Positions 26,966 to 35,094 of a stretch of 45,913 bases of DNA are shown piece by piece. Both the position numbers and the translations under genes were made by a program. Position 1 is the first letter of the stretch; the number at the start of each line of letters is the position of its first letter. The DNA lies in the NCBI GenBank assembly GCA_964244115.1, contig CAXTHM010000028.1, positions 1-45,913 of the forward strand, given 5' to 3'. The DNA comes from CADCWK01 sp964244115. Its GTDB lineage: Bacteria; Chloroflexota; Chloroflexia; Thermomicrobiales; UBA6265. A model generated the notes under the pieces. The model ran no database searches. It saw only the letters and a program-made list of their open reading frames with translations, and was not told the origin of the DNA.

Positions 26966-27067
26966 GCCCCCTCTCTGGGCACCTACGAGCCGCAGCGTAG
27001 CGAGAGCCGCTTCAGTGGGTGAGCGAGCAGGTGAGCCGGAGAGGGGCTGGGGGAGAGGACTGCTCTA
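26966..27067 (-). repeat. Repeat family, internal part in inverted orientation
   Basis: Reads CCCCTCTCTGGGCACCTACG, CCGCAGCGTAGCGAGAGCCG, GGGTGAGCGAGCAGGTGAGC and GGAGAGGGGCTGGGGGAGAG on the plus strand, the reverse complement of the core of copy 1. No terminal ATACCGAATCCGGGT is seen. It sits between the convergent genes plsY and galE. Confidence 0.65.
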
Positions 27068-27121
27068 CCACCAGCCACGTCAATGATTACCGCCCCGATG
27101 CCGCCCTGTCCCTGCTCGGAG

Positions 27122-28218
27122 TTAGCCGCCGTACCCATCCGGATGCCCCTTGAACCACTCCCAGGCGCTGCCGACCATGTCGTCGAGCGTCGAGCGAGTC
27201 GGGTCCCAGCCGAGGACCTCGCGGGCGCGGGTGCTGTCGGCGACCAGGACCGCCGGATCGCCCGCGCGGCGGGGCTGCTCGGTCAGCGGCACGGTCAGGC
27301 CGGTGACACGCTCGACGGCGGCCACGACCTCGCGGACGGCCCGGATGATGTCGAGGTAGGCCAGCGCCGGCTTGACCATGACGATGTCGGCGCCCTCGGC
27401 GAGGTCGAGGNNNNNNNNNNCTCGACGGCGGCCACGACCTCGCGGACCGAGAAGCCGCCCTTGCTGCCCAGGTTGAAGGCGCCGATCGGGCTATCGCTCG
27501 CGACCAGGGCATCCAGCGCCAACAGGTGCGCGTCGATCAGGTCCTCGACGTGGACATAATCCCGAACGCACGATCCGTCCGGCGTCGGGTAGTCGGTGCC
27601 GTAGAGGCCGAACCCGGACCGGCGACCCATCACCGAGAACAGCGCCATCGGGATCAGGTGCGTCTCCGGGTCGTGGTCCTCGCCGTGGGCAACCGAAGCA
27701 CCGGCGACGTTGAAGTACCGCAGGCAGGCGTAGCGCAGTCCCCACGCCTCGGCGTAGGCGGGCAGCATCTGCTCGACGATCAGCTTCGAGCGCCCGTAGG
27801 GGTTGATCGGCCGGAGCGGCGCCGACTCCGGGATCGGGACGACCTCCGGCTCGCCGTAGACCGCCGCCGTGGAGGAGAAGACGAACAGCTTCACGCCATG
27901 ATCCTGCATCGCCGAGAGCAGGTTATGGCCGCCGACGACGTTGGCGGCGAAGTAGTCCCGCGGCCGGACGACCGACTCGGGGACGAGCGTGGCGGCGGCG
28001 AAGTTCATCACCGCGTCCGGCCGGACCTCGCCGATCAGGTCGGCGACCTGCGACGCCTGGAGCAGATCGACCTGGCGGAACTCCGCCCGCTGATCGACCG
28101 CCAGCCGGTGTCCCCGCCAGAGGCTATCCGCCCCAGTGACCTCATGGCCGGCATCGAGTAGCCGCTCCACCGCGACGCTGCCGATGTACCCTGCCGCTCC
28201 CGTGACCAGTACCCGCAT
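27122..28218 (-). CDS. galE: UDP-glucose 4-epimerase (disrupted by a scaffold artefact)
   Basis: GalE interconverts UDP-glucose and UDP-galactose with bound NAD. The N-terminus VTGAAGYIGS is the NAD-binding glycine motif. NFAAATLVPESVVRP, FSSTAAVYGEP and YGRSKLIVEQM (Tyr-x3-Lys catalytic pair) and YFNVAGAS follow. The ATG at 28218 has GAGAGGG upstream. Bases 27311-27420 interrupt the gene: they consist of a second copy of a 27-base galE segment, 73 foreign bases and 10 N. Removing exactly these 110 bases rejoins GFSVREVVAAVE to RVTGLTVPLTEQPRRAGDP in frame. That gives a normal 328-residue GalE ending GHPDGYGG. The gene in the cell is therefore probably intact. Confidence 0.92.
27311..27447. 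repeat. 27-bp direct repeat bracketing foreign DNA and a gap inside galE
   Basis: Bases 27311-27337 equal 27421-27447 exactly. Between them lie 73 bases (27338-27410) and 10 N (27411-27420). On the minus strand the 73 bases encode AEGADIVMVKPALAYLDII, the strongly conserved active-site-region peptide of porphobilinogen synthase (HemB), not GalE. This is best explained as a contig tail that switched into a hemB sequence at a short shared GTCCGCGAG. Confidence 0.85.
27411..27420. other. Assembly gap of 10 N inside galE
   Basis: Placeholder gap joining two contig ends that actually overlap by 27 bases. Confidence 0.9.
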
Positions 28219-28341
28219 CGGTTTCCCTCTCGTGGTCCCGTCGCCGCCGGCCGGCTCTGGATGTCGAACCCACCGCCGAACCCGCGGGCAACACGACGGC
28301 GTGACCCGTGCTGGCCACGCCGTCTCGCGATCCGATCGAAA

Positions 28342-28587
28342 CTACTGGAGCAGCAGGTCGAACGGTGGCTGGTCCTTGTCGCTGACCTTGCGGGAGACGC
28401 TGCGGAACAGGCTGCTGATCGCGTCGCCGAGCAGACCCGCCACGAGCGACCCGAGGACCGTCCCGGCCAGCCCCCCGACGAGCGCGCCGAGCAGGAACGG
28501 CAGCACCGGCTTCGGTTGGGCGGACGAGGGAAAACCGGCCGCGGAAAGATCCGTACCTGGCTGGAGATTGACTCTGGTTCCTGCCAT
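28342..28587 (-). CDS. Small glycine-zipper membrane protein, unknown function
   Basis: This 81-residue protein has one hydrophobic stretch rich in small residues (FLLGALVGGLAGTVLGSLVAGLLGDAI region, about residues 31-57) with a glycine-zipper pattern, and a charged C-terminus (SRKVSDKDQPP). AGAAGGAGA lies 12-20 bases upstream of the ATG. It starts 39 bases after the rsfS stop on the same strand and precedes galE, so the three genes could be cotranscribed. I do not recognise a family. Such glycine-zipper proteins often oligomerise in the membrane. Confidence 0.6.
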   Translation of the reverse strand: MAGTRVNLQPGTDLSAAGFPSSAQPKPVLPFLLGALVGGLAGTVLGSLVAGLLGDAISSLFRSVSRKVSDKDQPPFDLLLQ

Positions 28588-28626
28588 GCTCGCCCGTGTC
28601 TCCTTCTGGCGCGTCCGGTCGGGGGG

Positions 28627-29061
28627 CTACTCGATCGAGAGGACGGTCGTGCCCGCGGCCCAGCGATCTTCCAGCCGGTAGAACGCCCGCTGCTCGAGAT
28701 CGAAGATGTGGACGACGACGTCCCCGTAGTCGAGCAGCGTCCAGCCGGAGAGTTCGTTCCCTTCGGTCCGGCGGGGGACGTGGCCCGCCTCCTCGATCTC
28801 GTCGAGGACCTCCCTGGTGATCGCCCGGAGCTGGCGCTCGTTCTCACCGGAGCAGATCACGAAGAAGTCCGCCCACGGCGTCAGCGTATGGATGTCGAGG
28901 ACCAGCGTGTTGACCGCTGGGGTCTCGGCGATCACGTCTGCTATCCGCAGGGCAAGAGCCCGGCTGTCCTGGAGACCTTCGAGGGTTCCGAGGTGGTCGA
29001 CCATCTCCTCGTCCCCGGCGGGGTCGAGGTACTCGCGCTTGATCGTGTCATCGTTCGTCAC
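28627..29061 (-). CDS. rsfS: Ribosomal silencing factor RsfS
   Basis: RsfS binds ribosomal protein uL14 and blocks subunit joining when nutrients are scarce. The 144-residue protein carries the family core ALALRIADVIAETPAVNTLV, the segment WADFFVICSGENERQLRAI, and the motif LDYGDVVVHIFDLEQRAFYRLE near the end. It starts with about 30 residues not found in short family members. The gene lies about 100 bases downstream of tRNA-Met on the same strand and may be read from the tRNA promoter. Confidence 0.94.
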   Translation of the reverse strand: MTNDDTIKREYLDPAGDEEMVDHLGTLEGLQDSRALALRIADVIAETPAVNTLVLDIHTLTPWADFFVICSGENERQLRAITREVLDEIEEAGHVPRRTEGNELSGWTLLDYGDVVVHIFDLEQRAFYRLEDRWAAGTTVLSIE

Positions 29062-29157
29062 AGGTGCCTGATCGGTAATCGTGCGATCCTCTCAACCGTG
29101 GGCGACTCACCGGGCGGCGGTGTTGCGAGTCTGTCCCCGAATTCTTCGACCAACGGG

Positions 29158-29229
29158 TGGGCCCGGCAGGGATCGAACCTGCGACCCTGGGGTTATGAGC
29201 CCCGTGCTCTACCGCTGAGCTACAGGCCC
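29158..29229 (-). tRNA. tRNA with CAU anticodon (Met type)
   Basis: The cloverleaf on the minus strand has acceptor GGGCCTG/CGGGCCC with discriminator A, D arm AGCTCAGCGGTAGAGC, anticodon stem GGGG/CCCC with loop CTCATAA (anticodon CAT), and T arm with GGTTCGATCC. CCA is not encoded. The paired first base pair suggests elongator Met rather than initiator; the tRNA-Ile2 (lysidine) type cannot be excluded. A -10-like TATACA lies about 15-20 bases upstream. Confidence 0.93.
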
Positions 29230-29407
29230 TTTCTCCCATTGAGTGTATATGACCGTACGCGGACGAACCACACTGGCGGCTGGGCGGCACCCGCGCCGCG
29301 GTGGTAAGAGCGCGAGCGAGGTCCGGCTCGGCTGGGACGCGGCGGCGATCGGTCTGATCTGACCCAGGCCGCACCGGGCCAGCGAGGCCGGGGAGAGACG
29401 TCAGGGG

Positions 29408-30787
29408 ATGGCGAAGACGGCACCGTTGAGACGGATCCGATGGTGGCAGTGGTTCCTGCCGGCGATGACGCTGCGGCCGGACGTCCAGGTCCTGCTCGTC
29501 TCCCGCCTGCTCTCGGAGCTGGGGATGGCGACTCTGACCTACGGCGCCATGGTCCATGTCGCCCGGGGCGGCGCCAGCCAGATCGAGGTCACGCTCCTGA
29601 CGACCGCCGGTGCGGTCGCGGCGCTCGTCTTCGGGCTGCGCGGCGGCGCCCTCGCCGACTCGATGTCCAAGCGGCTGGCGCTTGGCGTCGGGTACCTGCT
29701 CCAGGCCACCCTCTGCGTGGCCGTCCCGCTGACGATCGGGACGACGTTCCTGTCGCTGCTCCTCCTGGTCTTCTCGGTCCGGCTACTGACCCAGATCGTC
29801 TCGCCGGCGGTGAAGTCGGCCGTCGTCCTCGTCGCCGGGGCCGGCGAGATCGCGACGGCGATCACGCTGCTGACCATGGCTGGCGGGATCGGCAGCGGCC
29901 TGGGGACGGCCATCCTCGCCCCGACCCTGATCAAGCTGTTCGACATCCAGCTGATGCTCTTCCTGGTCGCGGGGATCCTGCTGCTGGCCGCCGTGCGGAC
30001 GTTCCGGCTTCCAGGCGAACGTCGCATCGATGTGAGGGACATCGACCCGGACGCCGACGAGCCGACGCTCTCGATCAGGACCGCCGGCGCCTGGCTGCTG
30101 GCGAATCCGGCGCTGGCGTCGATCATGACCAGCGGCGCGATCGTGGCCGTGCTGAACGACGTCTTCGAGTCGCTGCAGCCGGTCTTCGTCCGCGATACGC
30201 TCGGCACCGACCCGGCCAACAGCGTCTATGTCTTCGCGGCGGGACTGATCGGCACGATCGTGGCGATGTTACTCAGTCCGCTGCTGGTGCGCTGGCCGGG
30301 CGAGCGCTGGCTGATCGGACTCTCGCTCGGAGCCTTCACGCTGGCGATGGTCCTGCTCGGCACCATCGAGCAGGTCGCGCCGTACCTCGCCCCGTACAGT
30401 CCGCTCCATCTGCTCTCGCCGTTCGGGCTCTCGTTCAGCGAGCCGGTCCTCGCCGCCGGGCTGGTCGGCATCCTGGTCAAGTTCGGCGGAGGGGCAGCCA
30501 ATACCGCCGTCCAGTCCTTCGTCAACCGCCGGGTCGGCTTCGGGCAGCAGGGCGCCGCCTTCGGCATGCAGAACTTCCTTCAAAACGCGCTCGGTGTCGC
30601 GGGCACGCTCGGCTTCGGCCTGCTCGCCAACCGGTACGGCACCTCGTTCGTCTTCGTCATCGCCCCGGTGGTCGTGGTCGCGATCGTGGCGATGCTGATC
30701 CGTCGCGGCGCGACTCCGTCCGACCCACCAGCCGTCGCCGTACCGGCCGTCGCCGATGACGAGCCGTCGGACACTCGCGGATGGTAG
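29408..30787 (+). CDS. Major facilitator superfamily transporter
   Basis: This is a 459-residue inner-membrane protein with about ten to twelve hydrophobic segments spread along its length, such as VTLLTTAGAVAALVFGLRGG, FLVAGILLLAAVRTF and FVIAPVVVVAIVAMLI. A typical MFS loop between segments 2 and 3 is seen as RGGALADSMSKR. The central cytoplasmic loop is RLPGERRIDVRDIDPDADEP and the C-terminal tail is hydrophilic. The overall layout resembles efflux-type MFS proteins related to siderophore exporters. It precedes an iron-complex type ABC importer, so a metal-chelate role is tempting but unproven. The substrate is unknown. Confidence 0.8.
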   Translation: MAKTAPLRRIRWWQWFLPAMTLRPDVQVLLVSRLLSELGMATLTYGAMVHVARGGASQIEVTLLTTAGAVAALVFGLRGGALADSMSKRLALGVGYLLQATLCVAVPLTIGTTFLSLLLLVFSVRLLTQIVSPAVKSAVVLVAGAGEIATAITLLTMAGGIGSGLGTAILAPTLIKLFDIQLMLFLVAGILLLAAVRTFRLPGERRIDVRDIDPDADEPTLSIRTAGAWLLANPALASIMTSGAIVAVLNDVFESLQPVFVRDTLGTDPANSVYVFAAGLIGTIVAMLLSPLLVRWPGERWLIGLSLGAFTLAMVLLGTIEQVAPYLAPYSPLHLLSPFGLSFSEPVLAAGLVGILVKFGGGAANTAVQSFVNRRVGFGQQGAAFGMQNFLQNALGVAGTLGFGLLANRYGTSFVFVIAPVVVVAIVAMLIRRGATPSDPPAVAVPAVADDEPSDTRGW

Positions 30788-30836
30788 CCGGGTCGCGGCA
30801 GCCGCTGACGTGTCGGGAAGCAGGGTGGCGACTCGC

Positions 30837-30866
30837 TTGACAGCGCCGACCGGATCGACGAATAAT
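30837..30866 (+). promoter_or_regulatory. Promoter of the FecCD-type importer operon
   Basis: TTGACA (30837-30842), an 18-base spacer and AATAAT (30861-30866) lie about 70 bases before the first permease gene. No clear Fur or DtxR box was recognised between it and the start codon. Confidence 0.6.
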
Positions 30867-30937
30867 CCCGAGTCGGTAAGTAGGGTATTGATCGATCGGG
30901 GTCCGTCGAGACGTCTGTCGGGGAGCGATCCAGCGCC

Positions 30938-32005
30938 ATGTCGATCTCCACCGCCAGTTCAGGACAACGCGTGGCTGGCCGGCGGATCTCACGCCGACCG
31001 GCCTGGTTGGGTACGAGCGCCCGGGCGGTCGGGTTGCTACTCGGCGCCGGCCTGGTCCTCCTCACCGCCCTGATCAGCATCCGGTTCGGGGCGCATCCCG
31101 TCTCGACGACCTCCGTCTGGGATGCCTTCTTCCATTACGATCCGGCCAGCTACGACGAGGCCGTCGTCCGCTCCCAGCGCGTACCGAGGACGGTGATCGC
31201 GCTCGGTGTCGGGGCCGGCCTCGCCGTCGCCGGGGCGACGATGCAGGCGATCACCCGGAATCCACTCGCCAGCCCGTCCATCCTCGGCGTCAGCAGCGGC
31301 GCCTCGTTCGCGGTCGTGACCGCCGTCTTCTACCTCGGCCTGAGCAGCGTCCAGGAGTACGTCTGGTTCGCCTTCGTCGGCGCGATCGTCGCCTCGGCGC
31401 TGGTCTTCGCCGTCGGGTCGGTTGGAGATGCCAAGAACGCCCCCGTCCGCCTGACCCTCGCCGGCGTCGCGATCTCGGCGATGCTCGGCTCGTGGACCAG
31501 CGCGTTGCTCCTGCTCTCGGAGGAGACGTTCGACCAGGTCCGGTTCTGGTTCGCCGGCTCAGTCGTCGGGCGCGATCTCGACACGTTCCTCTTCGTCTCC
31601 CCGTTCCTCCTGGGCGGCGCGCTGATCTGCGTCTTCATGGGTCATCAGCTCAACGTGCTCAGCATGAGCGAGGATGCCGCCCGGGCGCTCGGCATGAACA
31701 CCACGCGGGTCCGGCTGGTCTGCGCCGGGCTGGTCGTCCTGATCACCGGGGCGGCTGTCTCGGTCGCTGGCCCGATCGCCTTCGTCGGGTTGGCGGTGCC
31801 GCACATCGTCCGGTCGATCGTAGGGCCGGATTACCGCTGGGTGCTGCCGTACTCGTTCCTGGGCGGCGCGATCTTCCTGACCGGGGCTGACATCATCGGG
31901 CGGCTGGTGCTGACCACGGGCGAGATCCAGGCTGGCATCGTGACGGGACTGATCGGGGCGCCGTTCCTCGTCTACCTCGCCCGCAAGCGGAGCCTGGCGA
32001 GCTGA
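30938..32005 (+). CDS. FecCD-family ABC importer permease 1
   Basis: This 355-residue BtuC/FecCD-type membrane permease belongs to importers of ferric siderophores, haem or cobalamin. Hallmarks are RVPRTVIALGVGAGLAVAGA, the segment TRNPLASPSILGVSSGASFA, ARALGMNTTRVR, and GPIAFVGLAVPHIVRSIVGP. About ten membrane segments are expected. It is the first gene of a three-gene operon; its TGA overlaps the ATG of the second permease by one base. Two different permease genes imply a heterodimeric membrane pore. No periplasmic or lipoprotein substrate-binding protein is encoded nearby. Confidence 0.95.
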   Translation: MSISTASSGQRVAGRRISRRPAWLGTSARAVGLLLGAGLVLLTALISIRFGAHPVSTTSVWDAFFHYDPASYDEAVVRSQRVPRTVIALGVGAGLAVAGATMQAITRNPLASPSILGVSSGASFAVVTAVFYLGLSSVQEYVWFAFVGAIVASALVFAVGSVGDAKNAPVRLTLAGVAISAMLGSWTSALLLLSEETFDQVRFWFAGSVVGRDLDTFLFVSPFLLGGALICVFMGHQLNVLSMSEDAARALGMNTTRVRLVCAGLVVLITGAAVSVAGPIAFVGLAVPHIVRSIVGPDYRWVLPYSFLGGAIFLTGADIIGRLVLTTGEIQAGIVTGLIGAPFLVYLARKRSLAS

Positions 32006-33052
32006 TGGCCGTCCCGACGATGCCCGAGACGGGCTCCGCCGCTCCCCGTCTGATGACCGTTCGCCGGGGGAACCTGTCCGCCCGGGTCAACCTCCGCGTC
32101 CTTGGGTTGAGCGTCGCCACCCTCCTCCTGATCCTCGCCACGTCGGTCTTCGCCATGATGCTGGGCTCGTTCCGGATCCCGGCCATCGACGTCGNNNNNN
32201 NNNNAGCAGGATTTCATCGTCAACACGCTCCGGTTTCCCCGCGTCCTGTTGGCGCTGCTGATCGGCGCCGGGCTGGCGATGGCCGGGGCGATCTTCCAGG
32301 GGCTGGTCCGCAACCCGCTCGTCTCGCCGGACATCATCGGGATCGACAGCGGCGCCAACCTGTTCGTCACCTTCTGGATCGTCTCCGGGCTGACCTGGAG
32401 TCTCGTCCCGGCCGCGGCGTTCGCCGGGGCGGCGACGGCGGCGGTCACGATCTACCTGCTTTCCTGGCGGGGCGGGGTCGCGCCGAACCGGCTGATCCTC
32501 GTCGGCATCGGGATCGGCGCCGCGCTGTCGGCGCTGACGACGCTTCTGCTGGTCAGCGGCACGATCGAGCAGGTCCGGCCCGCGCAGGTCTGGTCGATCG
32601 GCTCGATCTACGGCGCCGACTGGGGCGATGTCCGGCTGATGGCGGTCGCGCTGCTCGTCCTCCTGCCGATCTCGGTCGCGCTGATGTGGCCGATGCGCAT
32701 CCTCCAGCTCGGCGAGGACTCGGCGCGGTCGCTCGGGCTGGGCGTCGAGCGGCTCCGGTTCGCGATGCTGCTCGTCGGGTGCGCGCTGGCGGCGTTCTGC
32801 GTCGCGCTGGCCGGACCGGTCGGCTTCGTCGCCTTGATGATCCCGCACATCGCCCGGCTGCTGGCCGGTCCGCTCTCCGGCACCGTGCTGATCCTGACGG
32901 CCCTGATCGGGGCGCTGTTCCTGCTCGTCGCCGATGTGATCGGGCAGCACCTCCTGCCGGTCACGCTGCCGGTCGGCATCCTGACGTCGGCGATCGGTGC
33001 GCCCTACTTCCTCTACCTACTCTACCGCTCGAACGCGAGGGTATCGCCATGA
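32005..33052 (+). CDS. FecCD-family ABC importer permease 2 (interrupted by a gap)
   Basis: This second BtuC/FecCD permease contains LRFPRVLLALLIGAGLAMAGA, the segment VRNPLVSPDIIGIDSGANLF, ARSLGLGVERLRF and GPVGFVALMIPHIARLLAGP. A 10-N tract at 32195-32204 separates MMLGSFRIPAIDV from QDFIVNTLRFPRV. The two sides are in different frames, so the true gap length must be a multiple of three and probably hides about 10-20 residues of a loop. The gene starts on the stop codon of permease 1, and its TGA overlaps the ATPase start (ATGA), indicating tight translational coupling. Confidence 0.93.
32195..32204. other. Assembly gap of 10 N inside permease 2
   Basis: A placeholder length that breaks the reading frame. 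It also creates a false long frame that runs on into the ATPase gene. Confidence 0.9.
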
Positions 33053-34710
33053 CCCGCCTGGTAGCCGACCGCCTCGATCTCGCCTACGGCGATCAGACCG
33101 TCGTCCACGATCTCAGCCTCAGCATCCGCGAGGGGTCGGTCACGACGATCATCGGCCCCAACGGCTGCGGCAAGTCGACGCTCCTGCGCTCGCTGTCGCG
33201 GCTGCTGAGACCCAAGGGCGGCTCGGTCCTGCTGGACGGGCAGTTGATCCACCGCCTCTCCAGCCGCGAGGTGGCGAAGCGGCTCGGGCTGCTCGCCCAG
33301 CATTCCGCCGCGCCGGAGGGCGTCACCGTCGAGGAACTCGCCCGGCGCGGCCGCTTCCCGCACCAGGGTTTCCTCCAGCCGCCCTCCCCGAAGGACGATG
33401 AGGCCGTCGAGCGGGCGCTGGCCCTGACCGGGATGTCCGCCCTCCGCGATCGGCCGATCGATTCGCTCTCCGGTGGCCAGCGCCAGCGCGGCTGGATCGC
33501 GATGGCGATCGCCCAGGAGACGCCGCTGCTCCTGCTCGACGAACCGACGACGTACCTCGACGTCGCCCATCAGATGGAGATCATCGAGCTCGTCCGGCGC
33601 CTGAAGCGGGAGGAGGGCCGGACAGTCGTGCTCGTCCTCCATGACATCAATCAGGCCGCCGCGGTCAGCGATACGCTGATCTCGATCCGCGATGGCCGCG
33701 TGATCGGGGAGGGGACGCCGGCCGAGATGCTGACCGCCGAACGGCTGGCCGATCTCTACGGCGCCGAGTGCGACGTCGTCCTCGACGAGGCCAACGGTCT
33801 GCCGCACTGCGTGCCGGTCAGTCAGGTCTGGGACAGCCGCGAGCCGAAGGGCGGCCGGGACCACGCCATCCACGTCTCCGGGGTCTCGACCGGCTACGAC
33901 AAGTCGGTGATCTCGTCCGACCTGAGCGTCGAGCTGCCGGGCGGCGCGATCACCGCCATCGTCGGCCCGAACGCCTGCGGCAAGTCGACGCTGCTGCGCA
34001 CCATCGCCCGGCTCCAGTCGGCCCGCGCTGGCGAGCTCTACATGGACGACGTCGATATCCGGCGCTGCCCCCAGCGGCGGCTCGCCAGGGGACTGGCGAT
34101 GCTGTCCCAGGGGGCGATCGCGCCGACCGGGCTCCGGGTTGACGAACTCGTCTCCCTGGGGCGATTCCCGCATCAGGGCCTGTTCCGGCAGTGGTGCGAC
34201 CGTGACCAGCGCATGACCGACGATGCGGTCTGCGACTGCCAGCTCGCTGAGCTGCGTGGTCGGGATATCGAGACGCTCTCCGGTGGGCAGCGGCAGCGGG
34301 CCTGGTTCGCGATGGCGCTGGCCCAGGACACCCCGATCCTGTTCCTGGACGAGCCGACGACGTTCCTCGACATCTCCGCCCAGCTGGAGATGCTCGACAT
34401 GGTCTGGCGGCTCAACCGGGACGCGGGCCGCACGATCGTGATGGTCCTGCACGACCTCAATATGGCGGCCCGGTACGCCGACAACCTGATCGCGATGCGT
34501 GCCGGGAAGATCGTCGCCACCGGTCACCCCTCGGCGATCATCGATGAGGCGCTGCTCGAGTCGGTCTTCGGGATCGCCGCCGGTATCAGTGTCGATCCCC
34601 GGACCGGCCGGCCCCTGGTCCTGCCGCGCTCCTCGGTGAGCGATGGCGACCTGCATCCCGTCGGGCCGATCGTTGGGGAGCAGGCCGGCGCGGCATCGAT
34701 GGTTGCTTAG
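33049..34710 (+). CDS. Fused double ABC ATPase of an iron-complex type importer
   Basis: This 553-residue cytoplasmic ATPase has two complete FecE/FepC-like domains in one chain. Domain 1 has Walker A GPNGCGKST (36-44), LSGGQRQR near 139, LLLLDEPTTYLD near 158 and the switch His in VLHDIN near 195. Domain 2 starts near 277 with GPNACGKST near 306, LSGGQRQR near 410, ILFLDEPTTFLD near 429 and VLHDLN near 465. Both sets of residues needed for ATP hydrolysis look intact. Importers of this family normally use a homodimer of one ATPase. Here two different permeases are paired with a fused, asymmetric ATPase. The ATG at 33049 overlaps the permease 2 stop. The C-terminal 30 residues are hydrophilic and unique. 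Confidence 0.95.
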   Translation: MTRLVADRLDLAYGDQTVVHDLSLSIREGSVTTIIGPNGCGKSTLLRSLSRLLRPKGGSVLLDGQLIHRLSSREVAKRLGLLAQHSAAPEGVTVEELARRGRFPHQGFLQPPSPKDDEAVERALALTGMSALRDRPIDSLSGGQRQRGWIAMAIAQETPLLLLDEPTTYLDVAHQMEIIELVRRLKREEGRTVVLVLHDINQAAAVSDTLISIRDGRVIGEGTPAEMLTAERLADLYGAECDVVLDEANGLPHCVPVSQVWDSREPKGGRDHAIHVSGVSTGYDKSVISSDLSVELPGGAITAIVGPNACGKSTLLRTIARLQSARAGELYMDDVDIRRCPQRRLARGLAMLSQGAIAPTGLRVDELVSLGRFPHQGLFRQWCDRDQRMTDDAVCDCQLAELRGRDIETLSGGQRQRAWFAMALAQDTPILFLDEPTTFLDISAQLEMLDMVWRLNRDAGRTIVMVLHDLNMAARYADNLIAMRAGKIVATGHPSAIIDEALLESVFGIAAGISVDPRTGRPLVLPRSSVSDGDLHPVGPIVGEQAGAASMVA

Positions 34711-35094
34711 GAGTGATCGCCGTCTGGCGAGATAGACCCCGCCGGTCGTGAGCCGGGGCATCCGGCCGAAGGGGCACCGGAAGTGAGAAGTGCCCCGGCG
34801 CGTGTACACGCCGGGGGTCCCGCCAAAGTCGGACGTGTGGATCTGACATTGTCCCGTTCCCAGTCCAGCGGTGCGATAATCGGCCGCGCCGAGCGAGCAG
34901 GTCGCGTCGGCCGGTTCGGCTGACACCAGCCCGTCGGCTAAGCGTGGACGCCGCGGTGTCCAGATCGGTGCGCTCGGTCACGTCGTGGACGAATGCCGCG
35001 AACACCGACTCACGCTCGTCTGGTCGAACGGTCTCGCTGGTGAGGCCGATCGACGTCACGATCTCGTCGCCAGCGACCCTGCCGGAGAGAGACG
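34711..35094. other. Intergenic region with two adjacent hairpins
   Basis: After the ATPase stop codon there are two overlapping GC-rich stem-loops, GGGGCAC...GTGCCCC (34771-34797) and CCCCGGCG-CGTGTACA-CGCCGGGG (34793-34816). No T tract follows either, so they could be a rho-independent stop of poor type, an mRNA-end stabiliser or alternative structures. The rest up to the aldolase start shows no gene. Confidence 0.45.

Noticed and set aside
32005..34710. Apparent 901-residue permease-ATPase fusion
   Set aside because: It exists only because the 10-N placeholder shifts permease 2 out of frame; the real permease ends at 33052 with an ATGA overlap to the ATPase.
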